Shown here: one piece after another, positions 42,699-49,653 of the stretch | How positions within the stretch are numbered: the stretch's first letter is position 1 | Layout of the letters: each line of letters begins with the position of its first letter | Source of the DNA: a virus | DNA: 64,000 nucleotides | Virus record (IMG/VR): IMGVR_UViG_3300021405_000009 | Span: 1-64,000 of that record | Strand: one strand, 5' to 3' | The notes under the pieces: model-generated | Databases searched by the model: none | Seen by the model: only the letters and a program-made list of their open reading frames with translations | Told to the model about the DNA's origin: nothing | Translations under genes and position numbers: made by a program

Positions 42699-43037
42699 AT
42701 GAAAAACCCGAACAACAACGTCGTCACGTCCGCTGTCCCCACACCCGAGGAATACGCCGCTCTGTTGGCCAAGGTCACCGAACTCCAGTCCAAGGTGGAC
42801 CGGAAGAAACGGCAGGACTCTGGCTCAGTCACCCACAACGGATTAAAGCAAGTCGTGTCCGAGAAGGGCGGGGTCAGCGTGTATGGATTAGGGCGCTTCC
42901 CGGTCACGCTATACGCTGAACAGATGCTCAGACTGTTGGATGCTGGCGCGGACATCCGCACGTTCATCGCCGAGAACATGGCCAGCCTGAAGTTCAAGCC
43001 CGCGAAGGATGAGCAAGCTGAAGCGGCTGCCGCCTAA
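42699..43037 (+). CDS. Conserved phage protein with 'GLGRFPVTLY' core
   Basis: 112 residues. The core VSEKGGVSVYGLGRFPVTLY followed by AEQMLRLLDAGADIRTFI is a well-known small phage and prophage pattern (no named function). The N-terminal 40 residues form a charged helix. It is the first gene after the gene-free region, so it may be highly expressed early. Confidence 0.8.
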   Translation: MKNPNNNVVTSAVPTPEEYAALLAKVTELQSKVDRKKRQDSGSVTHNGLKQVVSEKGGVSVYGLGRFPVTLYAEQMLRLLDAGADIRTFIAENMASLKFKPAKDEQAEAAAA

Positions 43038-43055
43038 TCGTTGCCGAGGTCACTA

Positions 43056-43088
43056 GCAAGCCCATGAGCGTAAGGCTGGTGGGCTTGC
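43056..43088 (+). terminator. Stem GCAAGCCCA / TGGGCTTGC after the 42.7-kb gene
   Basis: Nine-base perfect arms with a 15-base loop, 19 bases past the stop. There is no U-run. It could be a partial terminator or a leader stem for the following gene. Confidence 0.4.
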
Positions 43089-43089
43089 C

Positions 43090-43104
43090 TAGCCATCTAG
43101 GCTA
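43090..43104 (+). promoter_or_regulatory. Stem-loop leader TAGCC-ATCTA-GGCTA
   Basis: Five-base perfect stem directly followed by TGGAGG, the ribosome-binding site of the gene at 43117. Member of the leader series. Confidence 0.5.
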
Positions 43105-43116
43105 TGGAGGACTGGT

Positions 43117-43365
43117 ATGTCCAGAGCATTCGATCTATCGCAGGTAGTCCAGTTCGTGCCCACGTCTAATCTTTGCGGCGTGGACGCGATTGTTTGTCAC
43201 CCAGACGATACCATGCGCGTTGCCACTGAGAGCATGTGCGTTAGCTTTGGCGGGAAGGAGAAGGTCGAGTTCATCCTTGCCGCCCTAGAGTACTACCGCA
43301 AGCACGTCATGATCCATGCTGAACCGGGGCAGGTGGGCGGATGGTTGCAGTTGCCAAAGCATTAA
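43117..43365 (+). CDS. Small phage protein of unknown function
   Basis: 82 residues from ATG 43117 with GGAGG 7 bases upstream. Mixed alpha/beta (FDLSQVVQFVPTSNLCGVDA; KEKVEFILAALEYYRKHVM). Two Cys. No family recognised. Preceded by a stem-loop leader. Confidence 0.65.
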   Translation: MSRAFDLSQVVQFVPTSNLCGVDAIVCHPDDTMRVATESMCVSFGGKEKVEFILAALEYYRKHVMIHAEPGQVGGWLQLPKH

Positions 43366-43441
43366 AGCGCATGGCCAACTAGGCTCCGGCCTAGCAATGG
43401 GCTCACCCGAGTCTGTTGCTAGTCCGGATCACGGGCTAATC

Positions 43442-43459
43442 CGCCGCAGGGCGTTAACC
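43442..43459 (+). promoter_or_regulatory. Stem-loop leader CGCC-GCAG-GGCG + TTAACC
   Basis: Short stem at 43442-43453 followed by TTAACCTGGGAG, the ribosome-binding region of the gene at 43473. Shares the stem-TTAA(A)C-GGAG layout with leaders at 44375, 44455, 46313, 47633 and 50866. Confidence 0.55.
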
Positions 43460-43472
43460 TGGGAGTAGAGTT

Positions 43473-43616
43473 ATGCAACGAATTGTCCGCAAACCAAAGT
43501 TCAACCCGCGCAACAGTGACGGTTCATTCAAGTCCATCGACCAGATCATGCGCGCAACCATGACCGTATTAGAATATGGGCGTATGCTTGCCCAGACTCG
43601 GAGGCCAGGGTATTAA
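43473..43616 (+). CDS. 47-residue basic protein
   Basis: ATG 43473 with GGGAG upstream; TAA overlaps the next ATG (TAATG). The N-terminus MQRIVRKPKFNPRNSDGSFK is basic, then a helix (IDQIMRATMTVLEYG). A nucleic-acid-binding peptide is possible. Sits behind a stem-loop leader, which supports its start. Confidence 0.6.
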   Translation: MQRIVRKPKFNPRNSDGSFKSIDQIMRATMTVLEYGRMLAQTRRPGY

Positions 43617-43837
43617 TGCGCAAGCCCAAAGTGCCTGACTATGTGCCCCAGCAGTCCATACGCTGGCTGATGGGGCGAGTGCATGTCGGTACGCCTGATG
43701 CTGAGGTTGAGGCCGATATGCGTAAACGGTGCAGTAAGGCCACCGAAGAACAGGCGGCAGCTTGCGTGGAGTTTGCGCTGGCTTGCCACCATGAGAACCA
43801 AGGGCTGTACAGGTCTGTGATGTCTGGGAGGCTGTGA
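43616..43837 (+). CDS. Small phage protein of unknown function
   Basis: 73 residues, start overlapping the previous stop (TAATG). Helical (QQSIRWLMGRVHVGTPDAEV; EEQAAACVEFALACHHENQ), with basic ends. The pattern 'sp...v...yvG..d..v' resembles small conserved phage proteins but no name is known. Confidence 0.7.
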   Translation: MRKPKVPDYVPQQSIRWLMGRVHVGTPDAEVEADMRKRCSKATEEQAAACVEFALACHHENQGLYRSVMSGRL

Positions 43838-43938
43838 TGTTATCCCAATTCCACGCTGCGCATCCAGTGCTCTACGCCATTGCACTGTGCTGCGTCTACG
43901 TCGAGGCCATGCTTATTTCGATGGCCATGAGGAGGTGA
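43837..43938 (+). CDS. 33-residue hydrophobic peptide
   Basis: ATG 43837 overlaps the upstream TGA (TGATG). One hydrophobic segment (VLYAIALCCVYVEAMLISMA) and a terminal MRR. The AGGAGG of the next gene lies in its last codons. It may be a real small membrane peptide or a coupling frame. Confidence 0.35.
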   Translation: MLSQFHAAHPVLYAIALCCVYVEAMLISMAMRR

Positions 43939-43940
43939 CT

Positions 43941-44390
43941 GTGCCTAACTATGTGGTCAGCGAAGAACACGCCGCGAAGATAGCGGAATGGATTAAAGCG
44001 CGCGGCGGTATCGCCATCTGGGAGTCGATCAGCCTAAACTGTCCGGGCGAGTCGATGACTACGCCTGTCCGCAAAGCGGACGGAACTCCAACCACCAAGC
44101 CAGACTGGAAGCTGGGGAACACTCCAGCGCGGATCATTACCGACATGGCTGAGGTTACTGTGTCGCAGGATGTCGAGGTCAAGCGCTTTCATGTGGCCGT
44201 GCGTTTTGGAGCGCAGGGCCTAGCTCTCAAGGTCACCGATGGCGGCACACGCCGTATTCAGCGTGAGGTTGCCAAGGCAGGCGAGGGAGCGTATTACGTG
44301 TTTGACTATGGCAGCGAGGAGAATGCTGTCATCATGAAGCCAGCGAAGCTGATCCCGCTGACTGAGTGGCTAACCGCCGTGGGGCGTTAA
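43941..44390 (+). CDS. Phage protein of unknown function, GTG start
   Basis: 149 residues from GTG 43941, which has AGGAGGT just upstream; a longer ATG frame from 43887 lacks such a site. SEEHAAKIAEWIKARGGIAI, then WESISLNCPGESMTTP. I recall similar 'AAK...WI..RGGI.VW.S.dLS' phage proteins, apparently conserved hypothetical. The stop overlaps a leader stem. Confidence 0.75.
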   Translation: MPNYVVSEEHAAKIAEWIKARGGIAIWESISLNCPGESMTTPVRKADGTPTTKPDWKLGNTPARIITDMAEVTVSQDVEVKRFHVAVRFGAQGLALKVTDGGTRRIQREVAKAGEGAYYVFDYGSEENAVIMKPAKLIPLTEWLTAVGR

Positions 44391-44393
44391 ACC
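44373..44393 (+). repeat. 21-bp direct repeat, copy 1 (stem-loop leader)
   Basis: Contains CGCC-GTGG-GGCG (44375-44386) then TTAAACC. An identical 21-bp copy lies exactly 80 bases downstream at 44453. The first copy overlaps the stop codon of the upstream gene. Confidence 0.7.
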
Positions 44394-44452
44394 TGGGGGA
44401 TGTACAATGCAGAGCTTTATGGAATGGGTGCATGAATACCTTGCATCCAAAG

Positions 44453-44473
44453 ACCGCCGTGGGGCGTTAAACC
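44453..44473 (+). repeat. 21-bp direct repeat, copy 2 (stem-loop leader)
   Basis: Identical to 44373-44393. It is followed by ATGGGAG and the start of the gene at 44492. The duplication looks recent, since the 59 bases between copies hold only a doubtful frame (ATG at 44407). Confidence 0.7.
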
Positions 44474-44491
44474 ATGGGAGCACACCAGCCA

Positions 44492-44791
44492 ATGCCAATG
44501 ACGCTACAGCAAGCTGCCAAGGAAGCGATCGACTGTCAGAACGCAGCCAACCTGTCCGGAGTATTGGACAGCTTTCACCGGGTAGTGATGGAAGTGATCT
44601 GGCCCGAGGCCCGAAGGCAGGGTAAGGGCACAGACTTCGTGAATACCCACCCCGTTGTCTATCTGTTCCTCGACAAACTCACCAGCCTGAATCACAGGCA
44701 ATGCCTGTGCCACGACAACATGGACAATTACCACGAGGCGTACACTCAGGCGCAAGAGATGGCGGCCGAGATCTACTGCGACGCCAGTTAG
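44492..44791 (+). CDS. Conserved small phage protein
   Basis: 99 residues from ATG 44492, preceded by GGGAG; ATG 44474 is an alternative. AIDCQNAANLSGVLDSFHRV, then GTDFVNTHPVVYLFLDKLTS, match a family I recall in many phages ('A..vQ.a.NLsgvv.sf......g.GTd..N.HPI'). All-helical; function unknown. Follows the duplicated leader. Confidence 0.8.
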   Translation: MPMTLQQAAKEAIDCQNAANLSGVLDSFHRVVMEVIWPEARRQGKGTDFVNTHPVVYLFLDKLTSLNHRQCLCHDNMDNYHEAYTQAQEMAAEIYCDAS

Positions 44792-44810
44792 CCGCGAGCA
44801 TGAGGCGTAG

Positions 44811-44825
44811 GGCACAGCCTATGCC
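44811..44825 (+). promoter_or_regulatory. Weak stem-loop leader GGCA / TGCC
   Basis: Four-base stem with a 7-base loop, 12 bases before the GGAGG-containing start region of the gene at 44845. Weaker than other members of the leader series. Confidence 0.35.
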
Positions 44826-44844
44826 GATTGCTGGAGGCTTAACT

Positions 44845-45213
44845 ATGCGATACGGCAAAACAGTACACGTGTCAAAACTACACGTTGGCGATGTGGTGCG
44901 CCCAGTTCGCGGGCCATCATTCCCAACGGCGTCCAAGGCTGGCGATGCGGATGACTTCCGCGAAGGCTACGATGCCATGGTTGTGGTCTTTGAGGACGAT
45001 AAGTACCTCACGTTCCACAGACCGCACATCGAAGTCTATCAGGACGGCATTCCCAGCGTGAATCACGTCACAGTCGGGGTTGAGATCGTGAACATGGTGC
45101 CCAGAGACCATACGGGGCTGTACTACGAAGTCCTTGCCTACGGCCCGGCTCACGTGGACGACAAGGGCCACCAAGTCAGCCACTGGCAAGTCAGCCACTG
45201 GGAGAAGGTGTAA
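44845..45213 (+). CDS. Phage protein of unknown function
   Basis: 122 residues from ATG 44845 with GGAGG about 8 bases upstream. Beta-rich (VSKLHVGDVVRPVRG; MVVVFEDDKYLTFHRPHIEV), with a short tandem repeat near the C-terminus (VSHWQVSHWEK). The layout resembles small SH3-like domains. No name known. Confidence 0.7.
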   Translation: MRYGKTVHVSKLHVGDVVRPVRGPSFPTASKAGDADDFREGYDAMVVVFEDDKYLTFHRPHIEVYQDGIPSVNHVTVGVEIVNMVPRDHTGLYYEVLAYGPAHVDDKGHQVSHWQVSHWEKV

Positions 45214-45219
45214 GCTACC

Positions 45220-45237
45220 CTAGCCTTGACTGGCTAG
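45220..45237 (+). terminator. Stem CTAGCC-TTGACT-GGCTAG
   Basis: Perfect 6-bp stem 7 bases past the stop at 45213. There is no U-run. Possible weak terminator or processing stem. Confidence 0.4.
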
Positions 45238-45310
45238 GTGGATGCTGGGATAACGGAACTTATGGACCCGTGGGCTGTTATGAGCAGCCTGTCCCAGTGT
45301 CCACTTAGCT

Positions 45311-45327
45311 TGTCCGGTAAGCGGACA
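45311..45327 (+). promoter_or_regulatory. Stem-loop leader TGTCCG-GTAAG-CGGACA
   Basis: Perfect 6-bp stem followed by GGTGAGGAGGAG and the start at 45342. Member of the leader series without the TTAAAC element. Confidence 0.55.
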
Positions 45328-45341
45328 GGTGAGGAGGAGTT

Positions 45342-45542
45342 ATGGCACAGTTCGAGTGTCGTATCATCGAACGCCTAGTTCGCGTCTATCGGGTTGAGGC
45401 CAAAGACGCGGATGAGGCGGATATGTTATTGCAGATCGGAGACAGTCGGTTGTATCAGGTCGATAGCTTTCCGATTGACTCCGAAGACGGCGAAGCATGG
45501 CACGAAGTGGCTGGGGAGTACGGGGAGGCGCAATGCCTGTAG
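45342..45542 (+). CDS. Small phage protein of unknown function
   Basis: 66 residues, GAGGAGGAG upstream. Pattern QFECRIIERLVRVYRVEAKD then DADEADMLLQIGD: a strand-helix-strand like small DpnD/PcfM-type proteins, 'y.V.v.....yeVeA.s.deA'. It overlaps the next gene by 10 bases. Confidence 0.7.
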   Translation: MAQFECRIIERLVRVYRVEAKDADEADMLLQIGDSRLYQVDSFPIDSEDGEAWHEVAGEYGEAQCL

Positions 45543-45781
45543 TGATCGAGCGTGACCACATTGCAGGTGCGCGACTACTGACGCTGAGGTCTGCGTTTGG
45601 ATTAGAGCTGAAAGGCATGTCCAGACGCGGGCGCTCGGTGTACAGCATCGTGAAGCGGGAGTTTGGGCTTCGCGGGAATCAACAGCGGGTATACGACCAG
45701 TTCGATACGCTCGTTACTGAGCGGACAGGAGTGGCGCGTCATGGCGAACCAACTGGACCACGCCCAGCTCTACGCCCTTGA
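45533..45781 (+). CDS. Conserved phage protein with 'GLxxKGMxRRGRS' core
   Basis: 82 residues from ATG 45533, GGAGG just upstream. ARLLTLRSAFGLELKGMSRR and GRSVYSIVKREFGLRGNQQR are the hallmark of a small helical phage family common in early modules; its basic surface suggests nucleic-acid binding. It overlaps neighbours on both sides. Confidence 0.8.
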   Translation: MPVVIERDHIAGARLLTLRSAFGLELKGMSRRGRSVYSIVKREFGLRGNQQRVYDQFDTLVTERTGVARHGEPTGPRPALRP

Positions 45782-46142
45782 AGTGTATGCGCGTGAGCAT
45801 GGGCGCAACTGGAAGTCTAAGCTCAACCTCGACTGGATGACTGGCGGCACTACTGGAACACTCCAGCAGATACGCAATTCATTCGGCCCAACCTGGCTCA
45901 CGCGATTCAATCTCAAGCGCGAGCTGGCGTCAGACTGGTATCGGCGCGTATCCTGCGACCAATGCCAGATGCTGGCCATTAATGGGGTAGCCTGTCACGA
46001 GACAGGTTGCCCAAACATGGGCGCGCGATGGGATCGGGAGAATCAGGTCTGGGTGAAACAGCGCAAATGCTTCGACTGTGGCTATATGGTCGATCTGGAT
46101 GACATGTGCTGCTCTGCGCCCATGGAGGGAGAGGACGAGTAG
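45741..46142 (+). CDS. Cys-rich conserved phage protein
   Basis: 133 residues from ATG 45741, AGGAG upstream. After a helical start (LYALEVYAREHGRNWKSKLN) it has CDQCQMLAINGVACHETGCP, then CFDCGYMVDLDDMCCS. I know this 'C..C....ING...HE.GCPN' arrangement from many phage proteins of unknown function; metal binding is very likely. Confidence 0.8.
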   Translation: MANQLDHAQLYALEVYAREHGRNWKSKLNLDWMTGGTTGTLQQIRNSFGPTWLTRFNLKRELASDWYRRVSCDQCQMLAINGVACHETGCPNMGARWDRENQVWVKQRKCFDCGYMVDLDDMCCSAPMEGEDE

Positions 46143-46249
46143 CAGAAGGGATTGCAGTATTCTTCGGGATGGCCCTTGTCCAGCAAGCACGCCAGTATCC
46201 CCTCGGGCGTAGGGCAAGGCTTCCCGCATTTAGTGGTCCAGATAATCAT
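46082..46249 (-). CDS. Possible opposite-strand 55-residue Cys protein
   Basis: ATG 46249 on the minus strand; no ribosome-binding site. KCGKPCPTPEGILACLLDKG followed by HPEEYCNPFCY has the 'C...C....C.l..GH...yC' look of small zinc-binding proteins. It overlaps the 3' end of the gene ending at 46142 and fills an otherwise empty 200-base gap. Low confidence. Confidence 0.25.
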   Translation of the reverse strand: MIIWTTKCGKPCPTPEGILACLLDKGHPEEYCNPFCYSSSPSMGAEQHMSSRSTI

Positions 46250-46312
46250 GAGAGGACGGGAGTTGAGATAACGCGCGGCATTAAAGCGCGTCGATGCCAA
46301 GGTACTACAGCC

Positions 46313-46332
46313 GGGCCGCAATGCCCCTAAAC
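46313..46332 (+). promoter_or_regulatory. Stem-loop leader GGGC-CGCAAT-GCCC + CTAAAC
   Basis: Four-base stem followed by CTAAACTAGGAGGAG and the start at 46346. Another stem (CGCGC / GCGCG) lies about 40 bases upstream. Member of the leader series. Confidence 0.5.
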
Positions 46333-46345
46333 TAGGAGGAGAGAA

Positions 46346-46558
46346 ATGAAGCGAGCAGGCAAGCCTGAGATCATCAACGCGGCTGCGAATGTTGTGGAAG
46401 CGCAGATCGCCGTTGACCATGCGGAGAAAGCTGGCGACGATGCCAAGCGCTATCGCGATGCACTGGCAAGTTGCGTTTACAGCTTGCGGTGGCTGATAGA
46501 GCGCGACAGGCCGGAGATTACAGCACGCTTCCGCAGTGCCGAGGCCGTAACCAAGTAG
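46346..46558 (+). CDS. Small helical phage protein
   Basis: 70 residues, AGGAGGAG upstream. Entirely helical (NAAANVVEAQIAVDHAEKAG; RYRDALASCVYSLRWLIERD). No named family. Bounded by stem-loop leaders on both sides, so it is probably an independently translated unit. Confidence 0.7.
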   Translation: MKRAGKPEIINAAANVVEAQIAVDHAEKAGDDAKRYRDALASCVYSLRWLIERDRPEITARFRSAEAVTK

Positions 46559-46603
46559 CGCGGCAGTCCTGCCTTACTCGCTAATACAGGAGCTGGGCAG
46601 GGT

Positions 46604-46621
46604 CAGCCGTACTAATGGCTG
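46604..46621 (+). promoter_or_regulatory. Stem-loop leader CAGCC / GGCTG
   Basis: Perfect 5-bp stem with an 8-base loop, followed by GGAAGGAG and the start at 46635. Member of the leader series. Confidence 0.5.
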
Positions 46622-46634
46622 GGAAGGAGTAATC

Positions 46635-47198
46635 ATGTCCGAGTACACGGAGCAAGCGGAGGAATTCATGCGCAAGCATGAGCTAACATTCCGCGTCGTT
46701 CACATCGGCAGCGATTGCCCGACGTTCTGTGAAGATAGGGTCAAGGGAATTGCGATGGACAAGCTCGACGAGTTCCCGCGCAAGTCCCACATTCATGGCC
46801 ATCACTATCTTTGCACGATTAGCGGGAAGGAGCGGAGTGCATTCCAGATTGACTTCTGGAATAGCTATGCCGACGAGTTCCACAACTGGGCACTCAAGCA
46901 TCGCATAGCAGCGATGCCGTGGGCTACAACCATCTCCAGCATGTCCTATAAGCTACAGGACATGATTAAGGCGGAGCTGAAGAAGGGCAAGCAGCGCTCC
47001 GAGCCCACTCCCTACGATGTCCTGGCTTGCATCACAAAAAGCGAGCCGGGTAGCTTTGAAGAGTTTTGCGGAGAGTTCGGCTACGATACCGATTCCCGCA
47101 AAGCCGAACAGGTCTATCTTGCCGTGCAGGCCGAGTGGTCGAAGGTCCGCAGGTTCTTCACGGCGGAAGAGATCACCGAGATGCAGGAGATCTCATGA
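46635..47198 (+). CDS. Conserved phage protein of unknown function
   Basis: 187 residues, GGAAGGAG upstream. The C-terminal half (TPYDVLACITK, then FEEFCGEFGYDTDSRKAEQV) is a strongly patterned region I recall in many phages, 'p..yDvLa...k.dp.tFedFC.eFGYd.dSrka'. The N-terminal half is variable. Stop overlaps the next start (ATGA). Confidence 0.8.
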   Translation: MSEYTEQAEEFMRKHELTFRVVHIGSDCPTFCEDRVKGIAMDKLDEFPRKSHIHGHHYLCTISGKERSAFQIDFWNSYADEFHNWALKHRIAAMPWATTISSMSYKLQDMIKAELKKGKQRSEPTPYDVLACITKSEPGSFEEFCGEFGYDTDSRKAEQVYLAVQAEWSKVRRFFTAEEITEMQEIS

Positions 47199-47392
47199 AG
47201 TTGAAGCTGGTCATCACGATGGACAACGCAGCCTTCGAGCCTAACAACGGCGTAGAGGTTGCTCGCATCTTACGCCAACTCGCCGACCAAGAGGAAGGTA
47301 ACCAACTGTCGCCCGGCGATAAGTGGAAGTTGCGCGACATCAACGGCAACACAGTCGGCGAAGCTGTTATTCGTCAAAGCCGCCGGAGGTAG
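47195..47392 (+). CDS. Conserved small phage protein
   Basis: 65 residues, ATG overlapping the upstream stop. KLVITMDNAAFEPNNGVEVA, then KLRDINGNTVGEAVI, match a very common phage family ('i..dNaAF....EvarILr.la........l.D.NGN.vG.a'). Function unknown. Confidence 0.8.
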   Translation: MKLKLVITMDNAAFEPNNGVEVARILRQLADQEEGNQLSPGDKWKLRDINGNTVGEAVIRQSRRR

Positions 47393-47394
47393 CA

Positions 47395-47622
47395 TTGAAA
47401 ACAGTAACGATCAGCGAGCGGAGTAAGCACAAACTACTCCACATCGAAGCACCGGGCTGCATTGTCAACATCACAGTTGGGCTAACTGACAGTAGCCATC
47501 ACGCTATAACTGCGGTCCACATCAAATGCGATGAGTCAGGCGAAGAATCGAGTCGCTTGCCTGACTTTGGCGACACAACCCATCTCGGCGTCCGCGTGAG
47601 AATGCTGAAGCCGCGACAGTAA
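47395..47622 (+). CDS. Small beta-rich protein with TTG start
   Basis: 75 residues from TTG 47395, with GGAGGT 4 bases upstream and only 2 bases after the previous stop. Beta-rich (LLHIEAPGCIVNITVGLTDS; AITAVHIKCDES). No family recognised. The TTG start is supported only by the ribosome-binding site and spacing. Confidence 0.6.
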   Translation: MKTVTISERSKHKLLHIEAPGCIVNITVGLTDSSHHAITAVHIKCDESGEESSRLPDFGDTTHLGVRVRMLKPRQ

Positions 47623-47632
47623 ACCCACTAAC

Positions 47633-47651
47633 CGTGCATGGCACGTTAAAC
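47633..47651 (+). promoter_or_regulatory. Stem-loop leader CGTGC-ATG-GCACG + TTAAAC
   Basis: Perfect 5-bp stem followed by TTAAACAGGAG, the ribosome-binding region of the gene at 47664. Close match in layout to the leader at 50866. Confidence 0.6.
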
Positions 47652-47663
47652 AGGAGAGCGCCT

Positions 47664-48521
47664 ATGGAGAATGCGAAGCCAAGGTGCCCGTATCTCGCGA
47701 TCAACATCCCCGGTGAGCGTCCCTTTGTGGTCGAACGACGGTTGTACGAATCGGCCACGCGGGGCATTCACATCGTGGACACCACGCTCACCAAAGAGCT
47801 GGTGAAGGATCATGGCGAAATATGGGTGCTGACCGTGAAGCACGACAGCGGCAGGGTGCGCGGAACACTCAAGTTCTACAGCCTGCTGCAAACCAAGTTC
47901 AAGGGTACCTACTGGATATTCAAGCGCGACTTGGCCGATTGGGCCGCGCGCGCGTTCAAAAAGAAGTGCGCCAGTGTGGCTGGTCCGCCAAGCAAACACG
48001 CGAAGCAGATTGCCCGGCTGGAACGTGAGCTGGCAAAGCTGTATGCTCATCAGCCAAAGAATCCACTGCTGCGGGAGCCCAGCGTGTACCACATGGGCCG
48101 CGAGTATACCGAGCGATGGTACGGTGATCGAAGCCAGCGAATGCAGTTGGCTCTAATCGGTGGCTGGGTTCTAAAGGGAGTGATTACGCCTGTTAAGGCG
48201 TATGAGCTTCTGGAAGAGGCTGGCTACAGCGTGCGGCGATTCAGTAAAGTCACGCCCAACACGCGCAGGCACTACGATGTCCACTTCGACGTGGACTATT
48301 GGAAGAAGCTGTACTGTTTTGCGTCGGGGCTGGAGGACAGGCGCAGAACGTTTGTAGATACGCCGTTGCCGCAACAGCTCACCGAGCACCGTGAGCACCT
48401 GATCCAGTTCATCGAGAAGAGACGAGAGATTGTCTCCATCGAGAACCAGATCGCATCGATCAAACTGTTGGCCGAAGCTGTTGTACCAGCGGCTAACGAG
48501 ACTGGGGTGGTGTACGCATGA
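47664..48521 (+). CDS. 285-residue phage protein of unknown function
   Basis: Start ATG 47664 with AGGAGAG upstream. The N-terminal half is beta-rich (RPFVVERRLYESATRGIHIV; IWVLTVKHDSGRVRGTLKFY), followed by a long helical region (HAKQIARLERELAKLYAHQP). The largest gene of the right arm apart from the 56.3-kb gene. No domain recognised. Confidence 0.7.
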   Translation: MENAKPRCPYLAINIPGERPFVVERRLYESATRGIHIVDTTLTKELVKDHGEIWVLTVKHDSGRVRGTLKFYSLLQTKFKGTYWIFKRDLADWAARAFKKKCASVAGPPSKHAKQIARLERELAKLYAHQPKNPLLREPSVYHMGREYTERWYGDRSQRMQLALIGGWVLKGVITPVKAYELLEEAGYSVRRFSKVTPNTRRHYDVHFDVDYWKKLYCFASGLEDRRRTFVDTPLPQQLTEHREHLIQFIEKRREIVSIENQIASIKLLAEAVVPAANETGVVYA

Positions 48522-48763
48522 AGCCGGACAAGGTCAAGATCACAGTGCAGGTACTAAACGGTGCCACGGGCGAAGTACGCGAAGTGGTTGCCAATGTCAC
48601 AGCCGTCAGCGAGCAGCACGCGGTTAACGTGTTGTTTGCTCGGGCGCGGCGTGACGATTACTACTACCGCTTTCTCGCATCGTCCGGCATCATCGGCCCA
48701 CAACATGAGCACGCAAAGGCCGTGGAGCATGAGTCGATGACGTATTGGGCGCTGGAAGGCTAG
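48518..48763 (+). CDS. Small phage protein of unknown function
   Basis: 81 residues; ATG overlaps the upstream stop (ATGA). Strand-strand-helix (KVKITVQVLNGATGEVREVV; SEQHAVNVLFARARRDDYYY). No family recognised. Confidence 0.65.
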   Translation: MKPDKVKITVQVLNGATGEVREVVANVTAVSEQHAVNVLFARARRDDYYYRFLASSGIIGPQHEHAKAVEHESMTYWALEG

Positions 48764-48771
48764 GGGGTTAA

Positions 48772-49224
48772 GTGGAGGATAAAGTCACCACGATCACCGT
48801 CACGCCAAACTACGAGGCGATCTTCGAGCAGTTCAGGCGAGATGCACAGCTTCACCTGAACTCCTTCACCTACAACCAGAAGAAAACTTTCACGCGCAGC
48901 GAGGTCTATGCATTCGTAGCCGCAATGCGTATTGCACTCGGAGCGGCTACCACCATCCCGAACATCGAAGCATTACGCACGGTGTTGGACGATGGCGGGG
49001 AGAAGATGTTCGCCGTGCTGCAGGAGGAGCAAGAGCCAGTCGAGACGGTCTGCGTTGTCTGCAACGAAACCAACCTGCTAGAGCATGGGGAAGACCTGAA
49101 GACTCGCGTCTGCGATGACTGCAAGCGCGTGGGTTCGGTCATGCTCATGTCCGAGTACAACCTGCTCCCTGTGGCAGAGCTGGAGCCATTGCGAAGGAGG
49201 ACGATTGAGCAGAACAAGCGCTGA
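48772..49224 (+). CDS. Protein with a C-terminal zinc-ribbon-like CxxC pair, GTG start
   Basis: 150 residues from GTG 48772; the upstream GGGGTTAA gives only a weak site. The N-terminal half is helical (AIFEQFRRDAQLHLNSFTYN). The second half has CVVCNETNL ... VCDDCKR (about residues 104-128), a likely metal-binding pair. Overlaps the next gene by 20 bases. Confidence 0.65.
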   Translation: MEDKVTTITVTPNYEAIFEQFRRDAQLHLNSFTYNQKKTFTRSEVYAFVAAMRIALGAATTIPNIEALRTVLDDGGEKMFAVLQEEQEPVETVCVVCNETNLLEHGEDLKTRVCDDCKRVGSVMLMSEYNLLPVAELEPLRRRTIEQNKR

Positions 49225-49384
49225 CGTGTACTTAGGCGGTCGCCTAATCGACGGCTACGACTACGCGAATCAGGCATGGGTCGTAGACGGGAAGTATGTG
49301 CGCTGCGGGCATCCGGAGTCGATGGCTTGCGGATGCTATGGGCGCGTTCATGCCGGAGAGGAGACTCGTGCCAGTGCGGGATAG
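49205..49384 (+). CDS. Conserved small phage protein, TTG start
   Basis: 59 residues from TTG 49205, with AAGGAGG 5 bases upstream. NQAWVVDGKYVRCGHPESMA followed by CGCYGRVHAGEE is a hallmark of a short phage family ('v...dGrY.rCGHP..m.CgCYGr.H.Ge'). Cys/His content suggests metal binding. Overlaps both neighbours. Confidence 0.75.
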   Translation: MSRTSADVYLGGRLIDGYDYANQAWVVDGKYVRCGHPESMACGCYGRVHAGEETRASAG

Positions 49385-49583
49385 AAAGTGGTATCTCGTT
49401 GGGTATGGCGGTATCGGATGCGGCCATTACCACAAATCAGCAAGCACAGCACGGCGGTGCTTGCTGCGCTTCCGCGCGTGCGTTAGCGACCGAATGCGGA
49501 GATATTGGGGCGTCTACGCGATGTCGCGCAAAGGCGGCAAGTTGCATCATGTTAGGCTGAAAACTGCATCACGCAAACCTTGA
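49368..49583 (+). CDS. Small basic Cys-containing protein, GTG start likely
   Basis: 71 residues from GTG 49368 (GAGGAG 6 bases upstream); ATG 49350 is an alternative. KWYLVGYGGIGCGHYHKSAS and ARRCLLRFRACVSDRMRRYW are rich in Arg, Cys and aromatic residues. A nucleic-acid-binding role is possible. Overlaps the previous gene by 17 bases. Confidence 0.6.
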   Translation: MPVRDRKWYLVGYGGIGCGHYHKSASTARRCLLRFRACVSDRMRRYWGVYAMSRKGGKLHHVRLKTASRKP

Positions 49584-49596
49584 GCACTCATCCAGC

Positions 49597-49638
49597 GCAC
49601 TGGCCAAGCAGTGCTCTGGAGTGGCTGCTCCACAGCCA
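49597..49638 (+). promoter_or_regulatory. Two adjacent stem-loops in the leader of the 49.65-kb gene
   Basis: GCACTG / CAGTGC (49597-49614) and TGGCTG-CTCCA-CAGCCA (49622-49638), both perfect 6-bp stems, the second followed by GAAAGGAGG. Member of the leader series; the first could also terminate upstream transcripts. Confidence 0.55.
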
Positions 49639-49653
49639 GAAAGGAGGACCTAA

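Noticed and set aside
44407-44625. 72-codon plus-strand frame behind the first copy of the 21-bp repeat
   Set aside because: It reads through the second repeat copy and then out of frame through the well-supported gene at 44492; at most its first 20 codons could be a leader peptide.
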